Shown here: in pieces, positions 34,907 to 46,439 of the stretch
How the letters are laid out: each line of letters begins with the position of its first letter
Numbering within the stretch: position 1 is the first letter of the stretch
Assembly: GCA_947034885.2 (NCBI GenBank)
Contig: OX344749.2
Coordinates: 19,235,501 to 19,299,500 of the forward strand
DNA from: Thuidium tamariscinum
Lineage: Eukaryota; Streptophyta; Bryopsida; Hypnales; Thuidiaceae
DNA length: 64,000 bases
Direction of reading: 5' to 3'
Made by a program: the position numbers and the translations under genes
Notes under the pieces: generated by a model
Database searches by the model: none
The model's input: only the letters and a program-made list of their open reading frames with translations
Told to the model about the DNA's origin: nothing

Positions 34907-37358
34907 TGTGGGCGATTCTAACTCCACCCTGAAGCTAGAACTTAACACACAATTTTTGATGACAATTTTAAGTAGTAAATTCTAGGGTGATCAAAGTAAG
35001 TGCCTTATAAGAAATTAACAATCAAATGATGTGATTTTTTCCTACAAAAGTCTAAAAAATAACTTAAAAGTGTAAAAAATTAGTCTAGTTTATGGATTAT
35101 TAGATGGCTAGTCAAATGTCAAGGTAAATGGATTCTAATCAAAGTTTTATCTAATCCTATCTTTAAATCTTGTTTTAAGGGTTCTAAAATGGTAAAGCAA
35201 GTTAATTTTGGAAATTCTCTTTAAAAGTTATGAAAGGATGAAAATAAGCCTCTAATAAGCCTTTCAAACTTCATCCGTCATTTAAAAATAGCAAATGAGG
35301 TTGATTTTATTTCAAATTTTATCTTTGGCTTTCTATTGAACTATAGTTTTGGATTTAATTTTATTGTAAATTTTAGGCTAATTTTGAAAAAGTTCATCCA
35401 AATGGGTCCCAAATTTCATCCATTGATATCTCACTCAAAAATGAATGATTTTTCAAATAGAAAATGATTTGAAAATTTTATTTAGATTTTTTTAAATATT
35501 TCCGAATGGAATATTCTTTAGATATTTTTTCCAAAAAATCTTAGTTGAATGATTGTTTAATCTAGTTTTTATGAGGGATTTTATCCTAAACTATTATTTC
35601 TAGAGTCTTTGGATTTTTTAAGCAAAATTAAAAGATTATCTTTTTTATGTGGTTAAAAGTGGAAATTCTAAATTCCTAATGAAGAAGTTATTAATGTATG
35701 AAGTTTTGGTTAAAGTTTAGCGAGAATGGCTTTCATCCATAAATTACTTTTAATCTAAAAGAGCAATTTCAAGTTCTTTAATGAATCTAATTTCTTAAGT
35801 CCTATTCAGTTTGAAAGTTTTTTCTACTCTATGCTAAGCGTTGTTTTAAAAGTTAATTGTAATTGAAAAATTCTAGTTTAGAAAATCAAACAAAATTGGA
35901 AATCAAAAGGTTTTTCAATCATACCTCACTCACAAAGGACTCTATCGTGCCGTCATCGAAAAACATCATGTTGATTCATTCTCCTTAAATTTCTTCCTCC
36001 ATTTTGCTAAGTCATTGCAATTTCGGATTTGTATTTTGAGTTGTAATTTTGGTCCCTTTTTAATTTCCTACCTAAAAGTTATGGGATTTTAATTCAATTT
36101 GGTTGTATTTTAGATAATTTCTAATTAACTAAAAAGTATTTTAATACCCAAAACAATTAAATCCACTAAATCTAATCAAATTTAATATATTCTTTGAATT
36201 TTTAATTTTCCTAATTAATTGGAAGTATTAGTTGGCAATTTATTTGATCTTCTTGACTTATTAAGCCTAATAAAACAAAATCCCACTACAAGCCAAATTC
36301 CCTAAATTCCTTGGGAATATATTAACTAACTAACCAAGAAAAAATTAAGAATAAAAAATGATTTTTGCAATAGTAGGATCCCTTTAAGAAATGATATTTT
36401 AATGTTAATTCTTCACGTGTGTAGATTCCTTCATCTACCAACTCCCTTTATGGTCCTATTCTTCATTCTTATCTCATTTGTTTTGGAGTTTTTTGGAGAG
36501 AGTGTAGTTTGAGAAGTAGAGAGGAGTTAGAGAGAATGTTTTGAAGACAAATTTTGATGCTCCAAATGTTGGGTTTTGTTTAAAAGTCATAATTCGGATG
36601 TGGCTCCATGTCACGGACATAAGAAGATAGAAGAAGCTTCTCCCGAAGCTTCCTACTTCGTCGAACCTTCTGGAACCTCGTGGAACCTCTTAGAACCTCG
36701 AGGAAACTTCTCAAGCAGCTTCCTCTTAGATAGAAGTAGCTCAAGAAGCTCTCAAGTTTGTGGAAGCTCCTCAAGAAGCTTCTTGATAGGTAGAAGTTGC
36801 TGAAGAAACTTCTAGAAACACCTCACATCCTCTATGAGGAGTTCCTCAGTCTCGACAACTCCTTTCGACCCCTAGTTCATAGTACCTAGCCTCTGCTTGG
36901 ACTTTAAGATAGTCTTTGTACCTTTATTGTCCATAATACATCTGGATCTTGGACGAACTTCTATCTTGTGTCTTTTGGAGATTTCCTCTCCATTCTGTCT
37001 TGTTCTGTTCCAGTACATCCCTGACACTCTAATTGCCAACCCGTTTAATTTTTCAACAAAAATCAACTTTTGATGTGTTGATCAAGGTCTAGATTGCTTA
37101 CAGAATGTTTGAGTTTAATGATTTGTTTGGTCACTCACTGTTTGATTTTAGTTCAGACTATCTTAGATTCTCTAGCAAGCTCATAGCTTTGATGCCCTCT
37201 TTTCCCCGAGGACACGTGGCTTTCCATGATTTGTCTAACTTCTCATAGCCTTGTTACAACATAGACACGTGGCGAGGCGCTGTTGGCCTGTCCCTAGTGA
37301 CCGTTCGTCCTTGTCTTCATCACCCTAGTTCTCTTTAGGGTTATGGCTCCTCGAGGTT
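34907..37358 (-). mobile_element. LTR-like unit 1 (with HSE-array insertion)
   Basis: Starts TGTGGGCGATTCTAACTCC and aligns along most of its length with unit 2 (shared phrases: 'aaattctagggtgatcaa', 'ttcaaatgatgtgatt', 'caagttaattttggaaattc', 'ggatgtggctcc', 'caaaaatcaacttttgatgtg'). By comparison with the complete LTR at 43686-48001 the transcribed strand is probably minus. It is fossil and non-coding. It carries about 425 bp (about 36610-37034) absent from unit 2 and ends where unit 2 begins. Two ACACGTGGC motifs lie at 37211-37220 and 37265-37273. Confidence 0.6.
36630..36820. promoter_or_regulatory. Phased array of heat-shock-element-like motifs
   Basis: Two perfect three-unit heat shock elements (GAAnnTTCnnGAA) lie at 36663-36675 and 36805-36817. 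Between 36663 and 36710, GAA recurs every 10 bp (36663, 36673, 36683, 36693, 36703), with TTC in the intermediate phase at 36668 and 36708. Further GAAGCTTC pairs lie at 36633, 36645 and 36775. Plant heat shock factors bind such arrays, and some plant LTRs (ONSEN) use them. Here the array may instead be a simple repeat of GGAACCTC-type units that resembles the motif. No binding data can be inferred. Confidence 0.55.
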
Positions 37359-40340
37359 TGTGGACAATTCTAACTCCACTCTTGAGCTAAAACCTAACAC
37401 ACAGGTTTCGATGCCAATTTTAATTAGTAAATTCTAGGGTGATCAATTTAAATGCCTTACAAGCAATGGACATTCAAATGATGTGATTTGTTCCTGGATT
37501 AGTTTAAAAAAATAATTAAAAAGTGTAAAAAGTTAGTTTGGTTTATGGATTATTGGTTGGTTAATCAAATGTCAAATTTTATGGATTCTAATCAAAGTTT
37601 TATCTAATCCAACCTCTAAATATTATTTTAAGGTTTCTAAAATGATAAAGCAAGTTAATTTTGGAAATTCCCTTCAAAAGTTATGAAAGGATGAAATATA
37701 GCCCCTAATAAGCTTTTCAAACTTCATCCATCATTTAAAAATAGCAAATTATGTCAATTTTGTTCCAAATTTAATCCTTTATCTTCCGATGGTTTCTAGT
37801 TTTAGGATTAATTGTTTTGACTATTTTGGATTAATTTTGGAAAACTTCATCCAAATGAGTTCGAAACTTCATCCACTGATATCTCTCTCAAAAATGAATA
37901 ATTTTTCAAATGAAAAATGGTTTTAGACTCTCCATTAGATTTTCTATCAGATTTCTAAATGGAATATCCTTTAATTATTCCTCCCAAATTCTTAATTAAA
38001 AGGTTGTTTGATCTAGTTTTAATGATGGATTTTAATCAAAACTATTATTAAGGGTTTTGAGGGTTTTGAGTGAAATTTAGTAATTATCTTTTCAATGTGG
38101 TTTAAAAGTGAAAATTCTAAATTAGTAATGAAAAGTTATCGATGGATGAAATTTTGGTCAAAGTCTACCGGAACAACTTCATTTTTGAATTACTTTTTCT
38201 AAAAGAGCAATTTCAAGTTCTAATCTTCCTAAGTCCAATTCGATTCTAAAGTTGTTCTATCCTAGTCTAATTTGTTGTTTTAAAAGGTTAATAATGATAA
38301 TTGTAAATCAAACAAAATTGAAAATAAAAGGGTTTTTAAATCATACCTTGCTCATGAAAGATTCCATCATGCTGTCATCAAAAAATATAATCTTGAATTG
38401 CTTCTTGTAAATTTCTTCCTCCATTTTGCTAAATCATCACAATTTTGGTTTCAATCTTGTATTTTTGGTTGAAATTTAGGTCCTTATTTGAATTTGTTAA
38501 CCTAGTAGTTATAAGATTTAATTTAATTTGGTTGTATTTTAGATCATCTCTAATTAATTGAGAATTATTTTTATATCCAAAACAATTAAATCCTACTAAA
38601 TATAATAAAATCTAATAGATTCTAATTAATTTTTAATTTTTAAAATTAATTTGAAAATATTAGTTGACAATTTGTTTTATCTCTTTGTCTTAAGGCACCT
38701 AATAAAACAAAACGACACTACATTTCATACCCATTAAATTCCCTCAAGAATATATCAACTACTAACTAACAAAGAATTAAGAATAAAGGAATGTCAATGC
38801 AGTAGTAGGATTCTTTGAGAAATAATTTTTTAATGCCAATTTCTCACCAGTAGGAATTCCTTCATCTTCTAACTTCTCTTATGCTTCTCCTTTTTTTTCT
38901 CTCTCTCTCTACTTCATTAGTTTTGAGTTTTTGGAGAGAGTGGAGAAGTTGAGCTATGTGAGAAAATGACAAGAATGATGAAGGAATTTGTGGGCACATC
39001 AAATATTGGATTTCGTTTTAAAAATCAAAATTTGGACGTGGCTCCAACCACCAACCCTCTGGGTTTTGTTTTTTTTATCAAAATCAACTTTTGGTGTGTT
39101 TTAATTGCAGATCGCTGAAATGAACATACTATTTGTGTTGGATTGCTTGTTTAGTGTTGGATGCTGGTTAATGTGTTAGATCACTACTCTTTAAATCCGC
39201 CCCTTGTTGGCTCGTTGTCCGGCTGGCCCTTCTCCCTTGTGAACATGTCGCACAGTGCTACTCATCAGACCTCCCTTTCGTAGCCCCGTTATCTTTGGTT
39301 ATGTCCGAGACATGTAGCGAGGCACAATTAGACTGGCTCTATATTCGTGATGGTTTGGCTTTGTATTTGGATGGTCCTCATTCTAATCAGTTGGTTTTGG
39401 CTCTGTTTTGGCTAAATAACGTCTAATTTTTGAATTGTTGAAGGAAAAACTGAAAGAGAAAAAAAAACTACCAAATTAATTAGATCACTAAAATACTAAC
39501 CATTTCTAATTTTTATGGATTTTTCAAAGTATAGAGGACCATCAATTTGGGGAAAATGAAATAACACGTGGCAACCCTTAGAACCTATAATTCCAATATT
39601 TTCATAATTGAAAAAGAAAGAATGATTTATGGGCTTTTTGGCTTGAAGTAGTCTTCACAAGGAATAGTTTCCTTGATTAATTCCAATATTCAATAAAGTC
39701 AAAGCTTCACCATTTGGAGGCATCCTCAAGTTTATCGATGTAATTTTCCCAAAAAATTAAGGTTCAAAGTCAAAGTTTTGCCTTGCGGAGACAACCCTAA
39801 GTTTATACGGTAGATTTTAGGAAGAAATTAGAAAATTAAAGGGCTGTAGCTTTGACATGCAGAAGTGACCCTAGGCACTAACAATGTCAAAAGACAAATT
39901 TAATATTTGAAGAGTTTAAGTGATGAAAGACGTACATATGCCAGTGTTTAAAATAAATTTCAACACTAATTTCTCAAAATGTCAAGGTTGTTGTCACTTA
40001 AACACCGAAGGAGGTACATATGATAGTGTTTAAACCAAACTTTGATATTCAATATTCAAATTCCATTAAAGAAAAAACTTTAAGTTAGAGAATTAATCTA
40101 ATATACTTTTGGCAAGGTTAAGCTTCACCGCTTTAAATATATTAGCACTAAATGTTGTTGCAAGTACTACAAAATGTTAGTTTAAGACAATTTAAAGCAA
40201 AGTAAAACTTTAGAGGTCTATCCCTTCTAAACTCTATCAAAATAAACATAATTGAGGTTTAACATCTAAAGTAGGTACACCTAAAATTGCGCCGTGCCTT
40301 ACATCGCATTTTAAAACAATACCTAAAATGCACTTTGGAT
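37359..40340 (-). mobile_element. LTR-like unit 2
   Basis: Starts TGTGGACAATTCTAACTCC. Homologous to unit 1 and, more distantly, to the 43686-48001 LTR: it shares the segment reading AGGAGGTACATATGATAGTG then TTTAAACC near 40010-40040. It lacks the HSE-array block, continuing straight from 'ggacgtggctcc' to 'accaaccctctggg'. It is fossil and non-coding, and the right limit is approximate. The head-to-tail arrangement with unit 1 without an internal region is odd. Confidence 0.55.
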
Positions 40341-41226
40341 GTACTTAAAATGGTGAGTTAGTAAAAGTGGCAGCTTAAGGTGACATCAATGCTCTTCTAT
40401 CTCAATTAAGATCTGGAGAAGGTACTGTATGAAGAGTATTTAGATGACGGTTTAAGGATTTTGCAGCAGAGGAAAAGTAATAGATGTATATCCAAAAAAC
40501 AGTTTAACAATTGATAATGCGACTTCCAAGGAGTAAAAACATATTATAAAGTGCTTGCTGTCATTAATTTGAGACACAATTGGTGTTCTTCAGTTCGCTC
40601 CTAAAAATCATTTTCAGATTTGTTAATGGCACTTTCACAATTTGGAAGTAAATGTACAATTCAGGATATATACAGTTTTTAGGTTTTTAGACAAAAGCAG
40701 TAGCACTTTTGTTTTTAGAGAAGGCACTGCAACAACATTGAGAGTGTTCTAGCTTGCTTTAATCCCATTCACTTTTTTCACCTTCACTAGGTACAAACAC
40801 AGAAACATGGAAGGAGATGAGGGAAGAAAGAGTTTGAGAGAATAGGATGTATCATTCACATCACAGTTCACAAGTGAAGACGAGGAAGTATAATTTGTAG
40901 GGAAAGGCTTGGTTTTACGACCAAAGCCAGCCGTGGGAGGGATAGATTTAGTGGCTGCAATGTATGAGAGGGATGAAGTCGATAAGTTGAAAGACGTGCG
41001 AGTGTTGTGGGCTAAAAGTCCTAAGTATAGAAGAGAGCCTCTGCAGTCATTTGAGCGAGGTAAACATGGCAGCATTTCATTACTTCCGCCCAAGATAGAG
41101 GGTATAGACAGATCAATACCAACAACGTTGTAGTCAGGCGAAAATGAAAGAGAGATGGAAGATGACAGAAAACACACCTTCAATGTTGCAGGCAGTTCTA
41201 GAGGAGTAATGGAACTACGTCTATAG
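40341..41226. other. Unassigned sequence upstream of transposase remnant
   Basis: Two opposed open frames overlap here: minus 40749-41279 (176 codons, Ser/Leu-rich, no known domain) and plus 40909-41133 ('KPAVGGIDLVAAMYERDEVDKLKDVRVLW'-like, so acidic/basic mixed). The plus-strand frame has more ordinary protein composition and lies in the same frame as the transposase start, so the minus-strand frame may be its shadow. I cannot name either, and the owner (DNA transposon or neighbouring LTR element) is undecided. Confidence 0.35.
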
Positions 41227-43010
41227 GAGCAAAAACAAGCGCCTTTCAAGCCAAGGAAACTAAAGGCAGACCAAGTCATTAGTAGGCCAAAGAGTGAAAG
41301 GCGAGGAGATTTTCAAAGGTCTGCTCTAGATTCTTCTATAGTGGAGAACTTCAATAAGCCAAAAGGTATACTGACTTCTTCTACACTGAAAGACAAGAAA
41401 AGTTTGAAGAAAAATGACAATTGGAGTGATGGTCAATTGAAGGCCGCCTTGAGCGCAGTAGACAAAGGAGAAAAATCAAACTTAGTAGCTGATTATTATA
41501 ACATTCCTAGATCTACATTAAGAGGGCATGTACGTGGTAGAATTTTATCAAGGAAAAGAGGTCCTAATATTGTACTCACTACTGTTGACAAAGAAGAACT
41601 TGTCAAATATTTGTTAGACATGGCAGAGAGAAGATTTCCCTTGACTTGGATGAGACTCAGAATTCATGTATCCATAATGATACAACATCAAAAATACCAT
41701 TTAGAGAAGGCATCCCAAGCAATGGATGGGTTAGATGGTTTTAAAAGAGGCATCCACAGATTTCATTGAGAAAGACCCAGATACTAGAGGTCGCTAGAGC
41801 AACAAGGTTATGTCCAGAACTAGTTGCTACTTTCTACAAGAACTTAGAGGTGTTCTATGAAGAGAAGCAATACGCCCCAAGCCACATTTGGAACGCAGAT
41901 GAAAGTGAAGCTCAAGCAGGAAGAAGTGGAGGAGCTAAAGTTTTAGTCAAGACTGGTTTCAATAATGTACATATCATTGTACCAAATAAAAGAGAGCATC
42001 TCATAGCTCTTTCATACACAAATGCAGCAGGAGATGCCATACCTAATTACTATGTCTTCGAAGGGAAGCAATATCAAAGGAAACACATAGCTAAATGTGA
42101 AGAAGGAGCTCAAATGGGAATGCAAGAGAATGCTTGGATGACAAGGTTCCTATTTGATAAGTGGTTGGATCATTTCATCGAAATTTTAAAAAGACATGGA
42201 GGTGTATCTCCGTCTAATCGTCATCTATTCATTGTTGATGGACACAACTCTCATGTGACCTTGGATGTCATAGAAAAATGTCAAAGTATTAGTATAGATC
42301 TACCGATCCTTCCATCTCACAATCTCACACCTCCCATGAATTACAACCCTTGGATGTGAGTTGCTTCAGTAGTTTCAAATTAGCTTTTCGAATCTATCGA
42401 GTTATTTGGTGTAAGCACAACAAAGGTATTAAAGTGAACAAAACCATCTTGACCGAATGGGTTTGCAAAGGTTTACAGCGAGCTCTCAATCCATCCAACA
42501 TTTAAAGCAAGTTCAGAGCTACAGGGATTTTTCCTTTCAACCCTCACGCAATGGATAAAAAATACGAACCATCCAAACTACTTGTCGAACAGGTTGTAGA
42601 GGAGGTTCAAGTTGATGGTTATGAAGAATTGAAGAAGGAGGTTTTGACAGAACCAGAGCCAGAATTGAAGGCACTTGAACATGTAGATTACGAGGATACA
42701 TCATCTACTGACCATGTGACAGGGATTGACCAAAACGATGGACAGTCCAACCAACAACACAACCCTAGTGATATGCTTGCTTGTAAGAGTTTGAAGGATT
42801 CTTCTAGGTTGCTCCACATTCAACCATACATAGACTACTCGAAGTCTCTCTTACTGACAAACAGTAGCCACATCCAAAAGCTTAAGGATTTACAAGAAAA
42901 AAGGAAGGTTACAACTGAAGAACAAGAACGCGGAAGATTGGAGAGTGAAGCTAAAAAAAAAAAAAAAACTCTGAAGAGAAAGAGGGCTGCTGATTAGAAA
43001 GAGAAACTGG
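41227..43010 (+). pseudogene. Pogo/CENP-B-like (Tc1/mariner superfamily) transposase, broken
   Basis: Encodes a DDE transposase of the pogo branch in three frames. The first part holds a psq-type helix-turn-helix (NWSDGQLKAALSAVDKGEKS, then 'ADYYNIPRSTLRGHV', near 41425-41540). The second part (to about 42340) holds the first acidic residue in 'IWNADES' and the second in 'FIVDGHNSHV'. The third acidic residue ('HELQPLDVS') lies at 42335-42361 in yet another frame, followed by 'GIFPFNPHAMDKKYEPS' and a Lys/Arg-rich tail to 42997. There are at least two frame changes (about 41640-41705 and about 42330) plus in-frame stops, including one near 42502. No ATG precedes the helix-turn-helix. The family length is about 450-600 residues, so most of the protein is represented. 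It cuts and pastes DNA at TA sites in related elements. Terminal inverted repeats were not found. Confidence 0.85.
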
Positions 43011-43102
43011 AGGAGAAGGCAAATGAAAAGATGTTGAAGACATACTACGAGCATCAGAAGCAATGAGGTTGAGAAAATGAACTGCACAAAAGAAAGAGGC
43101 AA
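43011..43102. other. Junction between transposase remnant and gypsy fossil
   Basis: Transposase-like charged sequence ('KEKLEEKANEKMLKTYYEHQ') fades here and gypsy polyprotein sequence starts soon after. No clean boundary signature was found. Confidence 0.4.
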
Positions 43103-43685
43103 ATGACTGCTAAAGCTGTGATGGTGAGCGCTTTGGACACCCACGTGAATAAAGATGAAGAAACAGAGATTGATGAAGTTTTTGCCATGATGGATGAGCC
43201 TATAGTTCAAAAAGGTGAAAATACAAATCTTTGTATTATAGAAGAAAGACTAGAGAGGGTGGCCAATTCAAAGATGAAGGCCAATACTTATAATGTGAAG
43301 ATTCAAGCATTAGAGGAGGAAGATTCAAAGGTTGAGACTCAAACTTTTGAATGTGCCTATGATCATGATGTGAAGGGAAAGCATGATGAGAAGGATGAAT
43401 TTCACCTTCCATTTTGGACTAGAGCCACTACTGAGACCAGAGTGAAGCTTGAAGGATTAGATGAGACTGTGCTTGCTCTTGTTGATCATGGCTTTGAGAT
43501 CAACATCATTTCTAGAGATGTATATGAGAAGGGCAAGTGGCCAATTGATACCGAGAATGGTTGGATCATGAGAGCAACCAATAGTGGGCGTACTCGATTG
43601 CATGGAGCTTATCCATCTCTTTCCACAAAGATTGGAGATGTATATGTTGAACAAAACTTTTTTGTTCAAAATTCCAGTACATATC
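43103..43685 (+). mobile_element. Ty3/gypsy fossil, part 1: protease region
   Basis: Contains a retropepsin-like stretch ('ETVLALVDHG…INIISRDVYEKGKWPID') preceded by an acidic linker typical of the gag-pol boundary. No gag is recognised upstream, so the 5' end is missing or displaced. The region is interrupted by the LTR inserted at 43686. The last five bases (ATATC, 43681-43685) are one copy of the target duplication. Confidence 0.75.
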
Positions 43686-45424
43686 TGTGAGCGCTCCTAA
43701 CTCTACCCTCGAGCTAAGAGTTTTTCACACGGGTCTTGTGTCTAATTGAGTTTTCTTTTTAATTGGGTATTAAAAGAAAGCCTTCCAAGCAATGAATTCT
43801 TTTAGTCACGTCTTTTAAGTGTTTCTAATTTAATTTCGTGGTTATAATTCTATCTATTCTATTCTAAAATTCAACCAAGCGATCCTACTCTATTCTATTC
43901 TATCAAATGATATTGCCTAAATCTAATTCCAAGCATTTGGTAAAAAGAAACTTAACAGTAAAACAATGAGAATGAAAATCAAATGTGAGCGGTTTACCTC
44001 CTTTGCGTAAATCTCCATAGTCCCGTCGTCAAACATTATCATGTGTAAATATTCTCCCACAACCTCGCCATCGAAATCATCCCGACTCTCCATCTAATCT
44101 ATAATAATTCTCACGTTGTTGGTCAATTAATTCTGTCTTGATTAAAAAGAAATTAAAGGTTATGTAACGTTAATTCAATTGCGTAATTATTTTAATTCCT
44201 AAATTCCCGATAATTGGGAAATACTGCAATTAAATTAGTCTACCTAGTTTGTTAATGTTCTATTCTAAAGAAATCAACGGAAATCTAATAGTTAACTATT
44301 TGTTGTTTTTAGCTTTTATTTTAGTTCTCAATTGATATTATAAAATTCCAACGAATTCCAATTGAATTAAATTAATTTGGATGGAAATTTCCATCAAATC
44401 TTTTCAAATCTAATTAAATTTTGGATTTGTTTTAATTCTAAGAAATTGGTTGTCAATTTGTTTGTTTCTTTTTTGGCTTATTAGAATATTTTAATAAAAA
44501 ACTATCATAAAATCTTTTCAAATCTAATTAATTTTTGAATTTGCGTTAATTCTAAATAAATTGGTTGTCAATTTGTTTGTTTCTTTTTTGGCTTATTAGG
44601 CCTAATAAAACAAAACCAACAAAATCCAAGCCGTCTAAGAATCTAAGTAATAACTAACTACCAAAGAATGTAGAACATACCCCAAGAATAAAAGCCAATT
44701 CAATAGTGAGATTCCGAAACAATTAGTTTTTAATTGCCAAAGGTCAAACATAAAGAATATAGTACCTTATTCAATAGTGAGATTCTTTTAAGCAATGATT
44801 TTTTAATGCTAAATTCCCTCACGTGGTTGTCTCTCCCGTAATCCTTCTTCCCTTAATTCCTTTCTTCTTTTTCAATCTTGCACTTAGTTTTTTGCAATGG
44901 TTAGTGAAGAAGTTGGCTATGGAGTCTTGAGTGAATGGAGCTTCTAGGATGGAGTATCAAAGTTGCAAAGATTGGATTTTTAATGTAAAATCAAAAGTGG
45001 TAGAGGAGGTTTAATTCCGCATCTTTTGATTTTTAATTAAAACCCAATTTTTGTAATATCACTTTTCCAACCTAATTTGGTGTGAGGAGCACTTACTTGC
45101 TTTGTTGTGTGTGTGTGTGTTGGCTTTGGTTTGTTTGTTTTTTTGGGTTGTCTTTTTTTTCTTCAGTTGGAACCAGTCCCTGGACCTGGCCTCGCTTCTC
45201 CATGTCTGGCCTCCGCCCTCCCGACTCTGGCCTCCGCTCACCCGGCCCACGTGGCACTCTCCCGTTGGCCAGACCCCGCCTTGTCACCCGGCTACGTGGT
45301 AGCTCCTGATTGGGTCTCGGGGGGAGGCTGCCGTTGCCTGTCCTCTGGCTTGCTCCGCTCCCGGTCTGGTTTGACTCCACCGGTTCGGCCTCCTGGAATT
45401 TGAATTCTGAAATTTTGAACACTA

Positions 45425-45735
45425 ACTAAATTGAATCTTGAAACTTGAAAGGAAATTTTGAACACTCACTAAATTGAAACTTTGAAAACTAAAGGAAATT
45501 TTGGATACTAAACTAAAGGAAATTTTGGATACTAAACTAAAGGAAATTTTGGATACTAACTAAAGGAAATTTTAGATACTAAACTAAAGGAAATTTTGGA
45601 TACTAACTAAAGAAAATTTTAGATACTAAACTAAAGGAAATTTTAGATACTAAACTAAAGGAAATTTTGGATACTAACTAAAGAAAATTTTAGATACTAA
45701 ACTAAAGGAAATTTTTGATACTAAACTAAAGGAGT
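45425..45735. repeat. Minisatellite inside LTR, unit 22-25 bp
   Basis: About eleven copies of a unit reading ACTAAAGGAAATTTTGGAT with small variants (TTTGG/TTTAG, AACTAAA/AACTAA). A higher-order alternation of 25- and 22-bp units is visible. It is absent from units 34907-40340, so it expanded in this lineage. Confidence 0.9.
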
Positions 45736-46431
45736 CATCTAAATTGACGAGGTGGTAATCAAGACTCTAAGTGCTATTTTGACTTGCAAGGGTCCTTGTC
45801 AACCAAAAACTATCAATTGTGAAGTTCAACTTAGAAAGAGTACACTTGATGGATTTGGGTGTAGATTTTATAGGTTTAAGTTTTCCCAATTGTTCCTATT
45901 CAAGTACACTTGTAGTCAAGGATGTGTTTAGTGGGTTGTCAAATTTCCTTAGAGGTAAGGAATAGCACTCTGGAATCAAAATGCAATTAGGTGCAGTTTG
46001 TCGTGTAGGGTTACCCTTGGTTGACACGAAACTACTTTAGTATTCCAAGTATTTAGGCACAGAAGGAGGTACACATGACAGTGTTTAACCGAACTTCCAC
46101 TGGAAAATATTTTAGAATGTCTACAACTTAGTACTTTAAAATCTGGGACCAAAGGAGGTACACATGACAGTGTTTAAACCGAACTTTGGTACCAAATTCT
46201 TCAAGTTTCCGAGAAAAAGGCTTAAAAGAGAAGTTGAGGTTGGCCTAATGGCAGAGGGGAAATGTGAATCTTTTGAAGGGGCTCTAGGCCTTCAAAGTCC
46301 CAAATAAACACAACAAGACTTGGCCAAGAATTTTGGTCCAAGCAGTGCTCCGACCACATCGATAGCACAAGTAGAATAACAAACTGTCGGTAGGCGAAAG
46401 AAAAAGGTACTGGCAACCTCGAGGGGGGCCC

Positions 46432-46439
46432 TTATATAC
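46432..46439 (-). promoter_or_regulatory. TATA box of LTR
   Basis: Minus strand reads GGGTATATAAGGGCCC. The same box is at 62657-62664 in the sibling copy and, modified (TATAAAGG), near 58477 in the older mosaic copy. Conservation across three copies supports a promoter role. Confidence 0.65.

Noticed and set aside
40749-41279. 176-codon minus-strand frame
   Set aside because: Ser/Leu-rich, no domain, and opposite a plus-strand frame in phase with the transposase; most likely a shadow.
45059-45422. Several overlapping frames in the GC-rich LTR block
   Set aside because: GC-rich DNA has few stops; the frames are on both strands, have no domain and are not kept in the sibling LTR.
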